Positions 12,501 through 24,118 of a DNA stretch of 64,000 bases are shown piece after piece. Position 1 is the first letter of the stretch; every line of letters starts with the position of its first letter. The position numbers were made by a program, and so were the translations under genes. Source of the DNA: Symbiodinium natans (taxonomy: Eukaryota; Sar; Dinophyceae; Suessiales; Symbiodiniaceae); contig CAJNDS010002127.1 in NCBI GenBank assembly GCA_905221605.1, positions 443,149-507,148 on the forward strand. The letters are read 5' to 3'. The notes beneath the pieces were generated by a model. It saw only the letters and a program-made list of their open reading frames with translations, was not told the DNA's origin and ran no database searches.

Positions 12501-14462
12501 AGGCATATGAAGTGGAAGTAGGTCTGGAAATTGTATTCGAAATACTTGAATCAGCGACTTTGTACTTGTACTGGCACGGATAGCCTGGCCCGATTGCAGG
12601 AAAGTAGGGGAGCATTAAGTAGGCGACGATCAGGCCGCCGCCCGGACGCCCGTCATCCTTCAAGGTCCATATACCTGCCTGAGTAGTATATAGGGTATGA
12701 TGCCAATGTAAGGGCTCATTTGGTTACCATGGGTTGGCCTGGAGGGTGGGGGCACACTGAAGAGGATCTTGCCTTGTGCGGGGTGGGAGGGGGGAAGCAC
12801 CACAGTCGAGGTCCGGTATGAGGCCTCTGACTTCTTCTCAAGTCATTCGTTTAGCACGACGCATTCAATTGCACCCTGTCCTCTACAGCAGGCCCCGAAA
12901 ATAACATCCAACCCTAGATTCTGAACCCCAAAAACCCTAAACCCTGGACCAAAAAAAACAAACAAACGGCTAAACCAAAAACCCAAAACGCCCAAACCCT
13001 AAACCTACCCTGTATACCCTATATCTTGGGATGTTCCCCCGTATACTAACAGTCCTTAATAGGAATTATCGTATATGCCCCCCCATTACCCTAAACCCTA
13101 AACCCTGGAACCCTGAACCCTAAACCCCAACCACAAGCCACAATCTTCCAAAGGCACAGATCTTCATCGACGCCCCGGCGCTGCAATCGCCCCAGGGTTG
13201 GCAACCTGGGGGCTGGAGCCTTTGGGTTTACGGCTTCGGGTATGCACCAGCATTCACGCTACCCCCCCGCCCCTCCCACCCCATGGTATGCCCCCCCATC
13301 CCCGGTGGTTTAGGGTGGGTTTGGCGTTTAGGGTTTCCCCCCTCCCCCGCCCTGTGGTTCATGGTTTGTGGTTCATGATGGTTGAGGGTTCAGGGTTTAA
13401 ACCTTAAACCCTAAACCCTAAACCCCCGGTTCCAGGCTGTAGGGTTTAGGGTTCAAGGTTTACCTCCTCTCCCCGTGGCCTGTCGTGGGTTTACAGTTCA
13501 AGGTTAAGTGGTGAAGGCTTCGGGTTTCCCTCTTCCCCTGTGTGGTCCATAGTGGGTGCAGGGTTTAGGGCTTAGGGCTTCGGATCTCGGGTTTAGGGAT
13601 TGGGGGTTCAGATGGTCTAAGATCAAGCAGTCTCTAGTCGAGCTTGTTGTTTAAGCCTAGAAAAAAAAAACCACCCACCCAAAGAATCCCATAACAGGCC
13701 GGCATCAGGGTCTGGTGGGCCCGGCATTAATCGTCACAGGTCGGATGGTTTTGAGGGGTGGCCGGCATAAAAAAGGGGTCCAACGATACAGCTGGACTCA
13801 ACATCCTTCATGGTTTTTCCCAAAATTTACTGTTACAATCACTATTAACACGGGTATATGGATCATAAGCCCCAAGCAGAAACTAAACCCAGAGCCGTAC
13901 TCGGACGCCCTGCAAGTGTCATGCCGTCCCCAAGGAACCCGTGGCCCTAGGATGCCTCCAAGGCGCTAACCCTGGTGATCTGCACTGTTTCTGAGACGTG
14001 GTCGATCCTGGGAGCGCAGCAGGGTTCATAGGATTGTTGGTTTAGGGCTTTTTTTGGTGTTACAGGGTTTATAGGCGTTGTCGGGTTTCAAGGGTTTGTA
14101 GGATTTTCGAGTAGCTTATAGGGTTTGCAGGGTTGAAGGGTGCAGTCCACTTAGAAACGTGTTCCCTAAACCTTGTAAACCCTATAAACCCGAAACCCCA
14201 AAGCACATGGACATAAACCCTGAACCCTAAACCCTAAACCTTTGCCCACCCTGGAGGCAGCGCTCACGTAATTGATCCTAAACCCTATAGGGCTGTACGT
14301 AGGACCTTTATGCGTCTACTAAAGGCGATTGAAAAAATGGAAATTTGAAAAGGCCAAATAAGGCCGATTTAAGAATTTCAGGAACTTTCAAAGTTCTAAA
14401 AAAAAATAACAGGCCAAACAAGGCCGGATTTCGGAACGTAAGGAACTTTAAAAAACAACTGG
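9511..14462. other. Long non-coding stretch
   Basis: About 5 kb without a supported gene. It holds several CCCTAAA/TTTAGGG-type islands (10455-10500, about 11245, 12905-13130, 13397-13450, 13555-13610, 14160-14245), a short GT run near 10750-10776 and a dispersed repeat at 13622-13694. The minus-strand frame at 11848-12387 is the longest but shows no motif. Confidence 0.45.
13622..13694 (+). repeat. Dispersed repeat, copy 2
   Basis: Second copy of the repeat at 6157-6233, same orientation, 7.5 kb away, also preceded by a degenerate TTTAGGG-type island (13559-13610). Confidence 0.7.
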
Positions 14463-14691
14463 TCAAGGCAGCGCGTCCCTGGAATGGCCCTGGTCAAGGC
14501 AGAGCGTCCTTTTTACTTTTATACTCTGGGAACACGGGGTTCCACGACAGCCTCGTCAAGAAAAGGATTATACCCCAAACCCCACCCCATCAAGGCAGAG
14601 TGTCCCTAGAACGGCCCTGGTCAAGGCAGAGCGTCGTCTTTACTTTTAACATTCTTGGGAACACGGGGTGCCTCAGGACAGCCTCGTCAAG
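14463..14691 (+). repeat. Direct duplication of a roughly 100-bp unit
   Basis: 14463-14560 and 14590-14691 are two diverged copies, each with GGCCCTGGTCAAGGCAGAGC, a T-rich segment, GGGAACACGGGG and CAGCCTCGTCAAG. An open plus-strand frame (14345-14725) spans both, but without a recognisable domain. Confidence 0.8.
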
Positions 14692-15142
14692 GCGGTTCAG
14701 CTTGGAACCAGCGGCGTTAACGTAGAAAGCTTCCACGCAAACCGCAGCACGGCCAAACGTTCGCTATCCTCGAGAAAAGGTATGTTGCAGCCGAAAAAAA
14801 GAATCCTCGACAAGGTCCTCTCGTAGATGATTTCCTTGCTTTACTGTCCTTCGGGGTTTGACTTCGTACAAACAAATCACGGCGCCAACAAACATAAGCA
14901 ACCTCCTCCCGCTTCGGGTTGTTGTTTCGTGCGGGTCCATGTCCCTCACTCTCCAACAACCCTCCCTTTTCATTTCTCTTTGTTACAACGCAAATAGTTA
15001 AAAGCAAGTCACCCTCTTGATAGGGGAATGGGGGGTAGAAAACCCAAAGCCCGTCAAGGTCAAGGTTAGGGTGGCTGGGGCGGGAAGCCGAGCAACGCGA
15101 GCGCGGCCCGGGGCGTTTCACACCCGAGCGCGCGCCCTCCCC

Positions 15143-15304
15143 TGACACACCCTAAACCTTAAACCCTAAACCCTCAACCCTCAACCCCGAACCCTGAGCC
15201 CGAAACCCTCAGCCCCAAACCCTAAACCCTAACACCCAAGCATTAAACCCTAAGTCCTCAACCCTAAACGCTAAAGCCTACCCCTGCACCTTAAATCCTA
15301 AACG
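15143..15304 (-). repeat. Degenerate CCCTAAA array, about 160 bp
   Basis: The longest telomere-type island in the left part: about twenty CCCTAAA-like heptamers with frequent changes (CCCTCAA, CCCGAAC, CCCTGAG). It lies immediately outside the 3' end of the minus-strand copia pol region. Confidence 0.9.
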
Positions 15305-15661
15305 CGATTTCAGCTCGGGTTTTTGTTTCAGGGGTTTGAGAATTGGCGATTCTCTCTTTTTCCAGACTGCGTTGCCACACTATAATGCTCAAGGGGCCCC
15401 TATGGCAGCGGCATATATACATACATAACGAGCACCCTGGCTACAAGTACTCTCTCGATCAAGCATGTGTTCACACTCAACCTGTTCTCAGGTGCGAGTG
15501 CGATCGATGCTACTCTCGGACTATGTACTGTACAAGTTCCGAGTCATATGCCTACTGCTTGGGCCCACATACGATTACAATCTCCTGGGTGCGGTAGATT
15601 GTACCTGTGGTTCACGCGGAGTAACTCACGCAGTGGTTCTGCGGAATGAGTTGCGCAGCTT

Positions 15662-18280
15662 CTACGTCAACTTCTGTCGACTCACCTTGTATTTTCCTGT
15701 CACAATGATTCGGATCAGGAAATCAGGTTTCATTGACTTTGTTAAGCAATCGGCTGCCTGAGTGGCTGTATCTATCCAGTCCACTCGATCTCCACCATCG
15801 TGGTAGACTTCCACGGTCCTTCTTCCGTCATCTAGGAAAATCGACTGACGGAGCGCAGATAGTTCAATCTGCAGGCGCTTGTCTTGCACGCGAGCCGGCT
15901 GCTCTGCGTTCAAGTGCGATACAAGACTCTTGCAGTCACTCAATGTAACATGCAACACCGTGGATCGAGCAGCTGTTTCCCAGTCTGCTCCATGTACTGG
16001 ATATCCGCGAAGCTCGGCAAGTGCAGCGCGGATTCTGTCTCCAGCTTCTTGCGCATTCTGCAACGCATATGTCTCTGCCTGTAGGGTTGCTCTGCATACC
16101 CTTTTGATGGTTGTACTTGCGAATGCAATAACGAACACATCATACTCTGAGCACTCTGGGTCTCTGAGTTGCTCAATCGGACAGAGAAAGTGAATTCTGC
16201 CTTGCTGCGGACGGCTTCCCGTTTCGCCTGCGAAACTTGCGTCTGATGCGGTCAGTACGCCTAGTTTCTCGAACGTGAACGGGCCATTAAAGTACCTTAG
16301 CTTAAGGTCTTTACCCTTCAAGGCTAACTCTAGAACCTTATTCGCATCATGTAGCACTGCAACGGTTGCTCCTTTGATGCTTGCTTGAAGCTTCGACACG
16401 CGATATAGGATACCGGGTCTTGCTTGTCTCGCAATCCATGACAAACTGCCAACAACAGAACGGAGCTGTCGTTCTTCACCCTTGGTTAGGAGGTCTGATG
16501 CCTTCCTATTCGGGCCTATGTCGATATACTTAATTTTCTGCGTATTATCGACAACGTCAATGAGCACATCATGGCCTGATGTGTCAAACTGCTTGCCACA
16601 GAAGCGTAAACGGTTCTTTTCACGTCTGCCAACTTCAAATCTTGACAATAGGCGGTCTATTACGGATCCACCCTCATCAACAGATGCCCAGAGGAAATCG
16701 TCGACGCGCGTTGTGAGTACGCAATCGACTCCTGACTTTCCTCTATGGTAGCAAAAGGCTGGGAAAACGCGGCTCACATTAAGTCCGCAGTCACGCGCTT
16801 CCTTATCTACTTTCTTCCAAAAACCACGGCCACTATCACAGAGTCCATAAACCGGTACCCTAATGATAAGCATAGCATCGGGTTCCAATCCTGGTAACCC
16901 TCCGCTCGGTTGGCGCATGAGTACGACCCTATCAATAGGTGTCGCTTGGAAGTAAGCATTCTTGATGTCCGAACTCTCTATCGGTACACCATGGGCTGCT
17001 GCAAATGCTGCCACTAGGCCATGCGTCTCCAGATCGCTGGTAGGCGCATCGGTCCTAACACCAGATGCTTCTTCAAAGTTCCCGCAACTAACAAGTCGGG
17101 ACTTAAACTCAGGTTCGAATTTATCATCCAGGCGTTGATGATAATTCTTTATTGTGTCGACCCACTTGCTGGGTATCGGCACATGTCCTGCATCCAAAAG
17201 ATCAGACAATTCGCGTCCCTTTATCGGGATCGCGGCATCGAAGTCTCCGTACTTCTTCCACTCCTTTGCTCGGCTCTCGTCGATCTTGCGCTGTATCGAC
17301 GGCGGCTGTTCCCAGTACTTGAGGCTTTCCGTCAAGTGTTCTCTGCTAAGAGAACGGTTTGTCCAGAACCCTACGAGTTTCTGACGCCTTGCGAAGTTTG
17401 CTGCCTCTTCGTGCTGAATCTCTCGCAATCTATCACGGATTTGCATAGGAAGATCATTCAGCAATTCCGCGCGAGTGTCTCGAGAGGCTCTTGAGGAAGG
17501 AGTCCTCTCGGCATCGGGCTCAGCTACGCTCTCGCGTCGAGTAGCGGCTGCCCGTGGCGGCGATCGTGACCTCTCTCTAGGTTCACGTGGTGTGGCCTCT
17601 GCTTCTTCATCCTCTATGTCTTCGAAGAGAACCGGAAGCGGGCCTTCCAGCAAGTCGCTGATTCCATAGGGAGCATCTTCTGCTTCCCCATCTGCCTCTT
17701 CGGCTTGCGGCAAAACGACATCTGGGTCAAGAGCGGCATCCTCTTGAGGTACGCCTCTGGCGTCTTCATACCCTTGCTGACCATTCACAATGGATTCGGG
17801 TATGACACTGTGACCATTTAAGATTGCATGGGCGATAGCCTCAGCGTCGTGAGCGGGCCTCACGTTCTGAGCTGAAACTAAAACAGGAACATTTTCACAC
17901 AGAACCCAAATGTTCTCACCATGCTGACCCTCATGGCCTATAACCCTCGATGCGGGAGACCATGTAGTCTTCCCTTGGTTGTCACGCCTGAAGCAGATCA
18001 CATCGCCTACGGCGTATGTGTTTGGAATTGGTCTTGCATTGCGCAGGAGAGCTCTCTGGACTCTCTTAGAGGTGTCCAGATGCACACAAAGGCTTGCTTG
18101 GCTGCTGTACGCGCTTGGTGTATCAGCGCGAAACGGCTTGCTTGGTCCTCTAGGGATCCAAGGTCTGCGCTGTTGTCTTCCTCCACTAAGGATGGAGGGG
18201 TTGTTGGGGTCTTTCCAAGTACCCACTGAGCAGGAGAATACCCTCCGTGCCTCAACATCGAATTCTTGATTGTTGCGCAC
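15662..18280 (-). pseudogene. Ty1/copia pol: integrase C-term, RT, RNase H
   Basis: 872-codon open frame. Residues about 65-145 match the integrase C-terminal part (basic, VGDVICFRRDN, ending ENIWVL and VRPA). An acidic linker follows. Residues about 370-610 are the copia reverse transcriptase: SSDIKNAYFQA (motif A Asp about 438), VPVYGLCDSGRGFW, and RVDDF (525-528) for the YVDD box. RNase H begins near 675 with TASDAS, then QAETYALQNAQE and LSDCKSLV supplying the further acidic residues. Product: cDNA synthesis and integration of a copia retrotransposon. The frame overlaps the integrase ORF in another register, so a shift near 18080-18100 is needed. The catalytic residues look intact here, but the element as a whole is broken. 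Confidence 0.85.
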
Positions 18281-19089
18281 TCATCTAGGAGAGTTTGCAT
18301 TGCGTCAACTCCAGTTGCCTGTGTTTGGCTAACTGTCTTGCGAAACATGGCCTTGAGCGCACCACCGTGTCGCTCAACACGACCAATGGCTTCTGGGGTC
18401 TCCAATGGAGCATGGATCACCTCGATTCCATGAGCGGAACAAAACTGTGCCAAAACTCCTCGGTTATGGAGCCCTCTATCGCATCGGATCGTGTGAGGCA
18501 TGCCTGCCCAACACGTCCACTTGTGTTGCAGAGCCTTCAAGCACTTAGCTGAAGTTGCTTGACCTGGGCCTTCCTTGACAATTTCTGTGAGCTGAAAACA
18601 GGTCCCTAAGCACACCGTGTTGAGTACCTGAAACTTGCTACCAGCTGCATCTTCAACTTGGAGAATGTCAATGCCCAATGCATGGTTGAATGCATATCGC
18701 TCTGGTAATGCCACTACGTGTGCATTTCTTCTCGGTGCATTGGTCTCGCACTCATTGCACCTATGAAACTTACAGGCTTCTATGTACTTCTTATCAACCT
18801 TAGCTGCTCTAAGTAGATTAAGAAGAACCTTTTGTGGACAGTGTCCAAACTGCCTGTGCAAACGTCGGATCGCTACGCGTATCCTCTGTGGAAGTGCTTT
18901 CCAGTTAGCCCGTCGTGATGCTTCATCGGCGGGTAACCCTGGCACATCGACTTCATCCAACTCAGTGTCCTGTTGGATGCTCTCCTCTGTTGCATCGCCT
19001 CGTGCAACATCCTCTTCGCCAGCTACCTGGTCGAAGGGTTCACTGTCGGAAACAACTGGGTATGCTGTTCCAACTATAAGCCATAGCAC
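18007..19089 (-). pseudogene. Ty1/copia integrase: zinc domain and catalytic core
   Basis: 360-codon frame. Residues H78/H83 and C111/C114 form the HHCC-type zinc-binding pre-integrase domain (LHRQFGH ... CNEC). The catalytic triad can be read as D141 (GIDILQV), D204 (IRCDRG) and E239 (GRVER), with 34 residues between the last two. The frame starts at a GTG and overlaps the upstream ORF by a few bases in another register. Its C-terminus loses register near 18080, where the pol frame takes over. It acts in inserting element cDNA into the genome. Confidence 0.85.
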
Positions 19090-19955
19090 ACAAGCTGCTC
19101 AGCATACGGCTTGAGCCACTCAACGAATGAGTTGCTGAAAACATCGGCAAAACTATTCGGGGCATTGAATGGGTAGCTACTGGTAGTCCACCCTTCCAGG
19201 CTGTCAAGCACATCTTCAGAGTTGCTTGCGTCCCCTAGGCCATAGATGGGGTACATCGGGATGCTTTGCTCTGCCCATCGGGTTGTGTCTGCCTTATCTA
19301 GCATTACATAAACCGTAGATGCTAAATAACAGTGACTAACAACCTCATCTATCAGTTCGCTATGGTTTAGCCCATCTTCCCATTCCGGGTAAGATACTGC
19401 TATAACCACTAAACTAGGCGAAACCTCCTGAAGAACCTTCTTGGCCCCATTCGGGGTCCAAGATCCCTTCGCACCTGCTCCGATGTCCACGCAGCGGATC
19501 ATCGGGTCCTGGAAGGCGGCAGGGGTGCAAGTGAAGACCACTATGTGCGGGTTCTTCGGGAGTGAGGTGATTGCATTCAGGGTTAAGAGGTTTCTTAGGG
19601 CCTGGTCGTGGTCCCTAAGTTCCTGAATACCTCTAGTGATCACCTTCTTTCTAGCTTTGCTGAGGACTGCCATTGAAGCTGTTGGGTTCAGGTTTCCGGG
19701 CTCAGAGGTGATTGCCATCCCAGACTCCCCGGAACCAGTCTCCGAATCCGAACACGAACCGGAACTTGAACCACTATAAGCCCTCTTCCTCGCACGAGGG
19801 GGTGTAGGATTACGGGGAACCCTACGGGTTGAGATCAAAGCACTGCCCCGGCCCTCCCCCTTTGTACACTCCGCGAGGTCGTTGGTGCGGTGGTCTCGAG
19901 TGCCTACCGCGCGACGCTTCGCATCTTTTGCCTTGGCCAGGCGGCTGACGCTCAC
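19074..19955 (-). pseudogene. Copia polyprotein segment upstream of integrase
   Basis: 293-codon frame directly preceding the integrase. The N-terminal third is basic and Ser/Gly/Pro-rich. From about residue 125 there is an ordered, alternating hydrophobic region (HIVVFTC, VDIGAGAKGSW, PSLVVIAVSYPEW, STVYVMLDKAD). The order resembles a Rossmann-like or methyltransferase-like domain that I recall in dinoflagellate copia polyproteins, but no diagnostic residue is present, so I leave the function open. No convincing aspartic protease motif is seen on this side. Confidence 0.55.
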
Positions 19956-20945
19956 CTTGATAGGTTGAGCTGCAAGGCAAATTCCCCAGGTCTTGCCTCC
20001 ACCTTGGGGGCGGCCTAGCTAGCACCATAAACGGCTCCTCCGAATCCTCCAACATTTCGGGGCATGCATACTGCATGGGCGCATCACGCAAAAGGATGGT
20101 GATGTGGCCTTGCTTAAAAAGCAGGATGGTCTTTTGCCACTCATCTAGCGACCTATCCCACACGTGTCATGGGGCTACGCCTCCACGGGGCCTGTGCCAA
20201 TAGCGGACGTTGTGCAACAAGTTCCGTGCCCTCGGCTCGCTGGGTGACACGGGACCTACCCAGCCGTCTTTCTCAAATTCGGATTTACCGTCTGCGGTTA
20301 AATCCTGTCTGATGGTCCGAGTTAGGTCCATCAACTGGGGAAAGGAGAGATTCTCGGCCCAGGGCTTGTCATCATCCGGGTCTTCGGTGTACCCTCCAGA
20401 ATCCGATCCATGGGCTCGTAGAAGTCCGCCTCGTCCTCCGTGACAGAGCCTTCCTCCTCCTTCTTGGGCCTCAGCCTTGATGGCCCGGGCGAGGTGGATC
20501 TCGCTCCCATCCTACCTCTTCTGGCTCCACTTCGACGGCGATCTCCTCGACGAGCGGCTTCTCGGCCTCTGCGAGTCCGGACGGGGTCCCCACGAGCTCG
20601 CCACCAACGTAGCTCTAGATCGTCTCGGTGTCGGGTGACCCGAGAATGCACCACGGCTGCTTCCGGTCCCTGGAGTGGCCATGCCCTTCGTCCCTTGGGC
20701 CGTAGTGCCACCGGTCCCAAGCATCTGCGACGGCGGCCTTGGCATTCAGGTCAACGTTGATCTTCATCAACTCCACGAACCTTTCCTCGATCTTGCTCTT
20801 GTCCTCCATCGCCTGTGCAAGGAAAGCTTCGGCCTTGATAGCTCTCTCACGCCACTCGGTCCTCTGGGGCCTCGGGCGTGCCCAGTAACGACGCGGGTAG
20901 TAATCGTAGAAGTAGAAGCCCTATATCCAATCGAGCCTGGTGAGA
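19956..20945 (-). pseudogene. Copia polyprotein, 5' part, several frame changes
   Basis: Reading the minus strand from about 20945: an open frame beginning FYDYYPRRYWARP, continuing through a charged helix (KSKIEERFVELMKIN); then an Arg-rich stretch in another frame; then an acidic segment and LSFPQLMDLTRTIRQDL; then an in-frame TGA near 20170; then DRSLDEWQKTILLFKQGHI. This last frame shifts into the ORF that precedes integrase near 19880-19960. I read it as the decayed beginning of the minus-strand copia polyprotein. No domain is recognised. Confidence 0.4.
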
Positions 20946-20993
20946 GAGGTTACAACTCAGGACCTCTGCGAGGTACTTCCCTTGTGTTAGTCC

Positions 20994-22498
20994 ATGTCTG
21001 TGGCAGGACTAAGATTTGTTCGCCATGGAGCCGCCGGGGGTACTCCACTAGAGACCCGATCCGGATCGTACATCTATGGTGGTGATCCACAGTCGTATCA
21101 CGACTGGGCGTTTCGGACCTCGATGAGGCTGAAACTGTATGAAGATGCAGTTAGAGCAAAGACTCGGACCAAGGTGGCCGAGGAAGCCGAGCCTGAGCCA
21201 TCCGATGAGGAGGCTGAAGCAGACCCCGACTATGGCACAGCTGTACCTTCAGAGGACAGACCTGCTGCCGGTCCAAGGCAAGGTCGGAGGCAGCACCAAA
21301 GGCAAAGTCTAGAGCAGCATCCGATGATACTGACTCAGTCCGGAGCAGTATCAAGAGCAAAGCCGGTGAAGCCTCGATCCAGATGGACGAGACCACTTCC
21401 TACGCAGTCAAGCTGCGAACTGAGATGGTGCACAAGGTGCTGGAAGGACTTCGGGATGAAGCCTTCGAGTTGGCCAGAGACATAGGTATTGAGGAGATTA
21501 CCGCGCCCGGAGGTTTGCGTGCATTCATGGAAAAACTCCGGAATGTTGTGTTCCCGCGTGCCGCGGAAGAAGCTCGAGAGCTCTTCCGAGCAGGCCAGCG
21601 ACCAGGAACACTGGCGCGGCAATCTGGCGAGAGTATGCTTTCATACATAAGTCGCCGCAGGCGCTGGTGGAAGTTGCTCAAGAGCCTGGATTCCAGCATT
21701 GAGCTGTCAGAGCCAATGCGAGTGGAACTCCTTCTGGAACTGTCAGGGTTATCCAGACAGGAAGCCCTGGTAGTAAAAGCGTGCACAAGCGACAGCAAGA
21801 GCTTTGAAGCTGTCAGTGCTACCCTTGTGGAGCACTACACTGGCGTCCACCTGAAGGAGGGAAGAGCCTTAGGTGGAACTCATCCTGCGCAGCACGGTCG
21901 CCCGACCGCAGGTTACGGTAAGGGTTCTTACCAAAGGTCGAATAAGGGTAAAGGTAAGGGTTTTACACGCCGAGCCTTCCCTGCGATCGATGAAGACGCA
22001 GGCATGCACGACGAAGAGCCGGAGGAAGACTACAATGTTTCCTTCGAGCAAGCCTCGTACCCTGCCTATGGGGACGAGGAGCATGACGACGATGCGCTGG
22101 ACGACGGGTACCCAGATGAGGACCCCGAGTTCGAGGACTATGAGGTCGATGAGGCCGAGGCCGTCGCCCTAAATTCCCTAGAAGAGCTAGATGCCGAGCT
22201 TCCCAAGTCTGGTCATGCAATCCAGCTCCAGCTGGCGACCTATGCCGCGTTCGGGAAGGCGAAGGGCAAGAAAGGCCGCAAGGGCTCCGGCAAGAGCAAG
22301 GGGAAGGTAGTGCGTTCCTCCCTTACGCTCGACGAAAGGCGCGACAAGCTGAGAGCGCTAAAGGCCAAGTCCAAGTGTCTACGCTGCGGCGGGACAGGAC
22401 ATTGGGCCGGAGACCCTGAATGCAAGTTTCCAACCCAGCAGGGTGGAAAGGGCAAAGGCGCCGGACCAGCAAGGGCCGGGCCCACGTCGCTATCATGA
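20994..22498 (+). pseudogene. Ty1/copia gag with CCHC zinc knuckle
   Basis: ATG at 20994; the first frame carries a gag-type start (GTPLETRSGSYIYGGDP, then SYHDWAFRT). Register changes near 21260-21285, and the second frame runs to 22498 as a mostly helical capsid-like domain (MDETTSYAVKLRTEMV onward), Gly/Lys-rich and acidic linkers, and one zinc knuckle near the end (CLRCGGTGHWAGDPEC, C-x2-C-x4-H-x6-C). Gag packages element RNA in virus-like particles. It points away from the minus-strand pol segment, with only about 50 bases between them. Confidence 0.75.
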
Positions 22499-23085
22499 AC
22501 AACAACAGCGATTCTAGCGACGATGATGGTGTAGTCATCCCGTCCGGGAATGACGCAACGCCAAGCGCACATGTTGTGACCGATATGGTCGGCGCAACCG
22601 CGAAGGCTAAGGGTACGCCACGACCCTGGCCGACGCCGTCCACTGCAAGCACGGGATATGCATCTGGTTGAGGCGCCAGACCAATGGAGATGGCTGGCGG
22701 AGACCGGAAGTTTACCATAGGTATGCATAAGGGTAAAACCTATAGCCAGGTAGCCCGAATCCCTGTTCACGTCACGTGGGCAAAGGCGCAGCCTGAGCCG
22801 CCGTTGCAGCTTAGGGATTTCCTCACGTGGTTCGACCGCTACTACGTGATCCAAGCCGGACAAGTTGAGGAGCGAGCGTCGCTAGGTATCCCTGAGGGAA
22901 CCTATGTGCCGCGACCCAAGGCGAAAGGTGGAGCGAAGAAGCCGCCAAATCCACCGTTGGCAACCGCATGTGCCGCTGGTTGTCGTGAGTTTTCCTATCA
23001 CAGCCGATTATGTGCGCAAGACATGCAGGGTATGCGGTCACGCAACCCGAGAGAGGCGCGAGCATGTCTATGTCAACACTCCTGA
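22499..23085 (+). pseudogene. Copia polyprotein: ExoX-like C-terminal domain
   Basis: An open frame in another register continues after gag: a Ser/Asp-rich stretch, then an in-frame TGA at 22669-22671, then a domain with FTIGMHKGKTYSQVA, VTWAKAQP and LRDFLTWFD. The GKHKGKT...W pattern matches the small domain known as exodeoxyribonuclease X-like C-terminal, often seen in dinoflagellate copia proteins (from memory). A further shift near 22970 passes into the next frame. Confidence 0.5.
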
Positions 23086-24118
23086 GGCGTGTGAGCACAA
23101 GATCGTAGATCGGCGAGGTAGTACGAAGAGCACCTCTAAGACCTTCCGCCTGCAGTGTGGAACATTCGTTGACGAAGTTCCGCAGGAATTCCACAAGGAG
23201 CGGAAGGCCGCAGCGCAGCGCATGCTGAATGCGACCGCGGATGCGGTAAGCACCGCGTCAGCACTCATGGCAGACGACGCTACCGCGACTCTTAACCCAG
23301 AGGCTGTAGAGGTTATCCTCGGTACCTTTACAGACCGGGTTAATAGCCTAGTTAGCGCAGGTGACCCAGTGAGCGACGCTTCGTTGCATGAGGTTTTGCG
23401 TGAGTCCATCACCGCCGTGATGGAAGAGCCTGGGGAGGCCATTTCCCCAGGAAGTGCTTGGGATTTTGTCCCAACAGCAATGGTTGTCACAACCACAACC
23501 GCCCAAGAGCGAGGGAGAAGCCCCGCTCGAAGCAAGGGGAGGAAGTCCGGAAAGGGCTCCTTCAGCAAAGGTCGTCTCGGACATGGTTCCTGGAGACCCT
23601 TCGAGGGCTCCAAGGTCGGTTCCGGGAAGGGCAAGCAGCGTACGGAATCGCCGCCAGATCCGTCAGAGATTCCGAACCCCTTCGGAAACGATACAGTTGT
23701 TGGGGGTATCGGAGGGCAGGAGTTTATCGGCCCTGCCGCGGGTGAAGACTTCCGAGATTTTGATGACTCGTTGTTCTTAGGCCCGCATGATCCCTATGAT
23801 CCGTTGCTTGAGTGTTCGCCAACGAGGCGGAATGACCTTGATCCGTCAAGCGACCAGTATGATGACTGGGTGCAGCATCAACTTGAGCTTCAGGAAGCGC
23901 AGCAGGTGCCAATCCCTGCAGGCCTCGTGAAGGACCCGAACCGTCGATACGGCCCAGAGCCGATCGTAGGTCCTGCAGCTAGCTCGAGCGCAAGCTCAGT
24001 GGACCCCGTAGGGGCCACTGTAAGCAAGAACGCGATCACGGCAGACGCGTCTAGTGCCTACCTGCAAGCCTCTAATTCCCCTAAGGCATCCCAACTCTAC
24101 TCTGCATTGAAGGGTTGA
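22904..24118 (+). pseudogene. Copia polyprotein: zinc ribbon and linker
   Basis: Effective coding from about 22970. It shows a Cys/His cluster (KTCRVCGHATRERREH, then CEHKIVD and LQCGTF) that reads as a treble or ribbon-type zinc site, followed by a helical segment and a long disordered region rich in Gly, Lys, Pro and Asp. The frame ends at 24118. Integrase and RT are not found downstream on this strand. A purine run (AAGGGAGGAG) follows the stop at 24120-24130. Confidence 0.5.

Noticed and set aside
15143-15304. A true chromosome end
   Set aside because: The heptamers are degenerate and flanked on both sides by long unrelated sequence, so it is an internal island.
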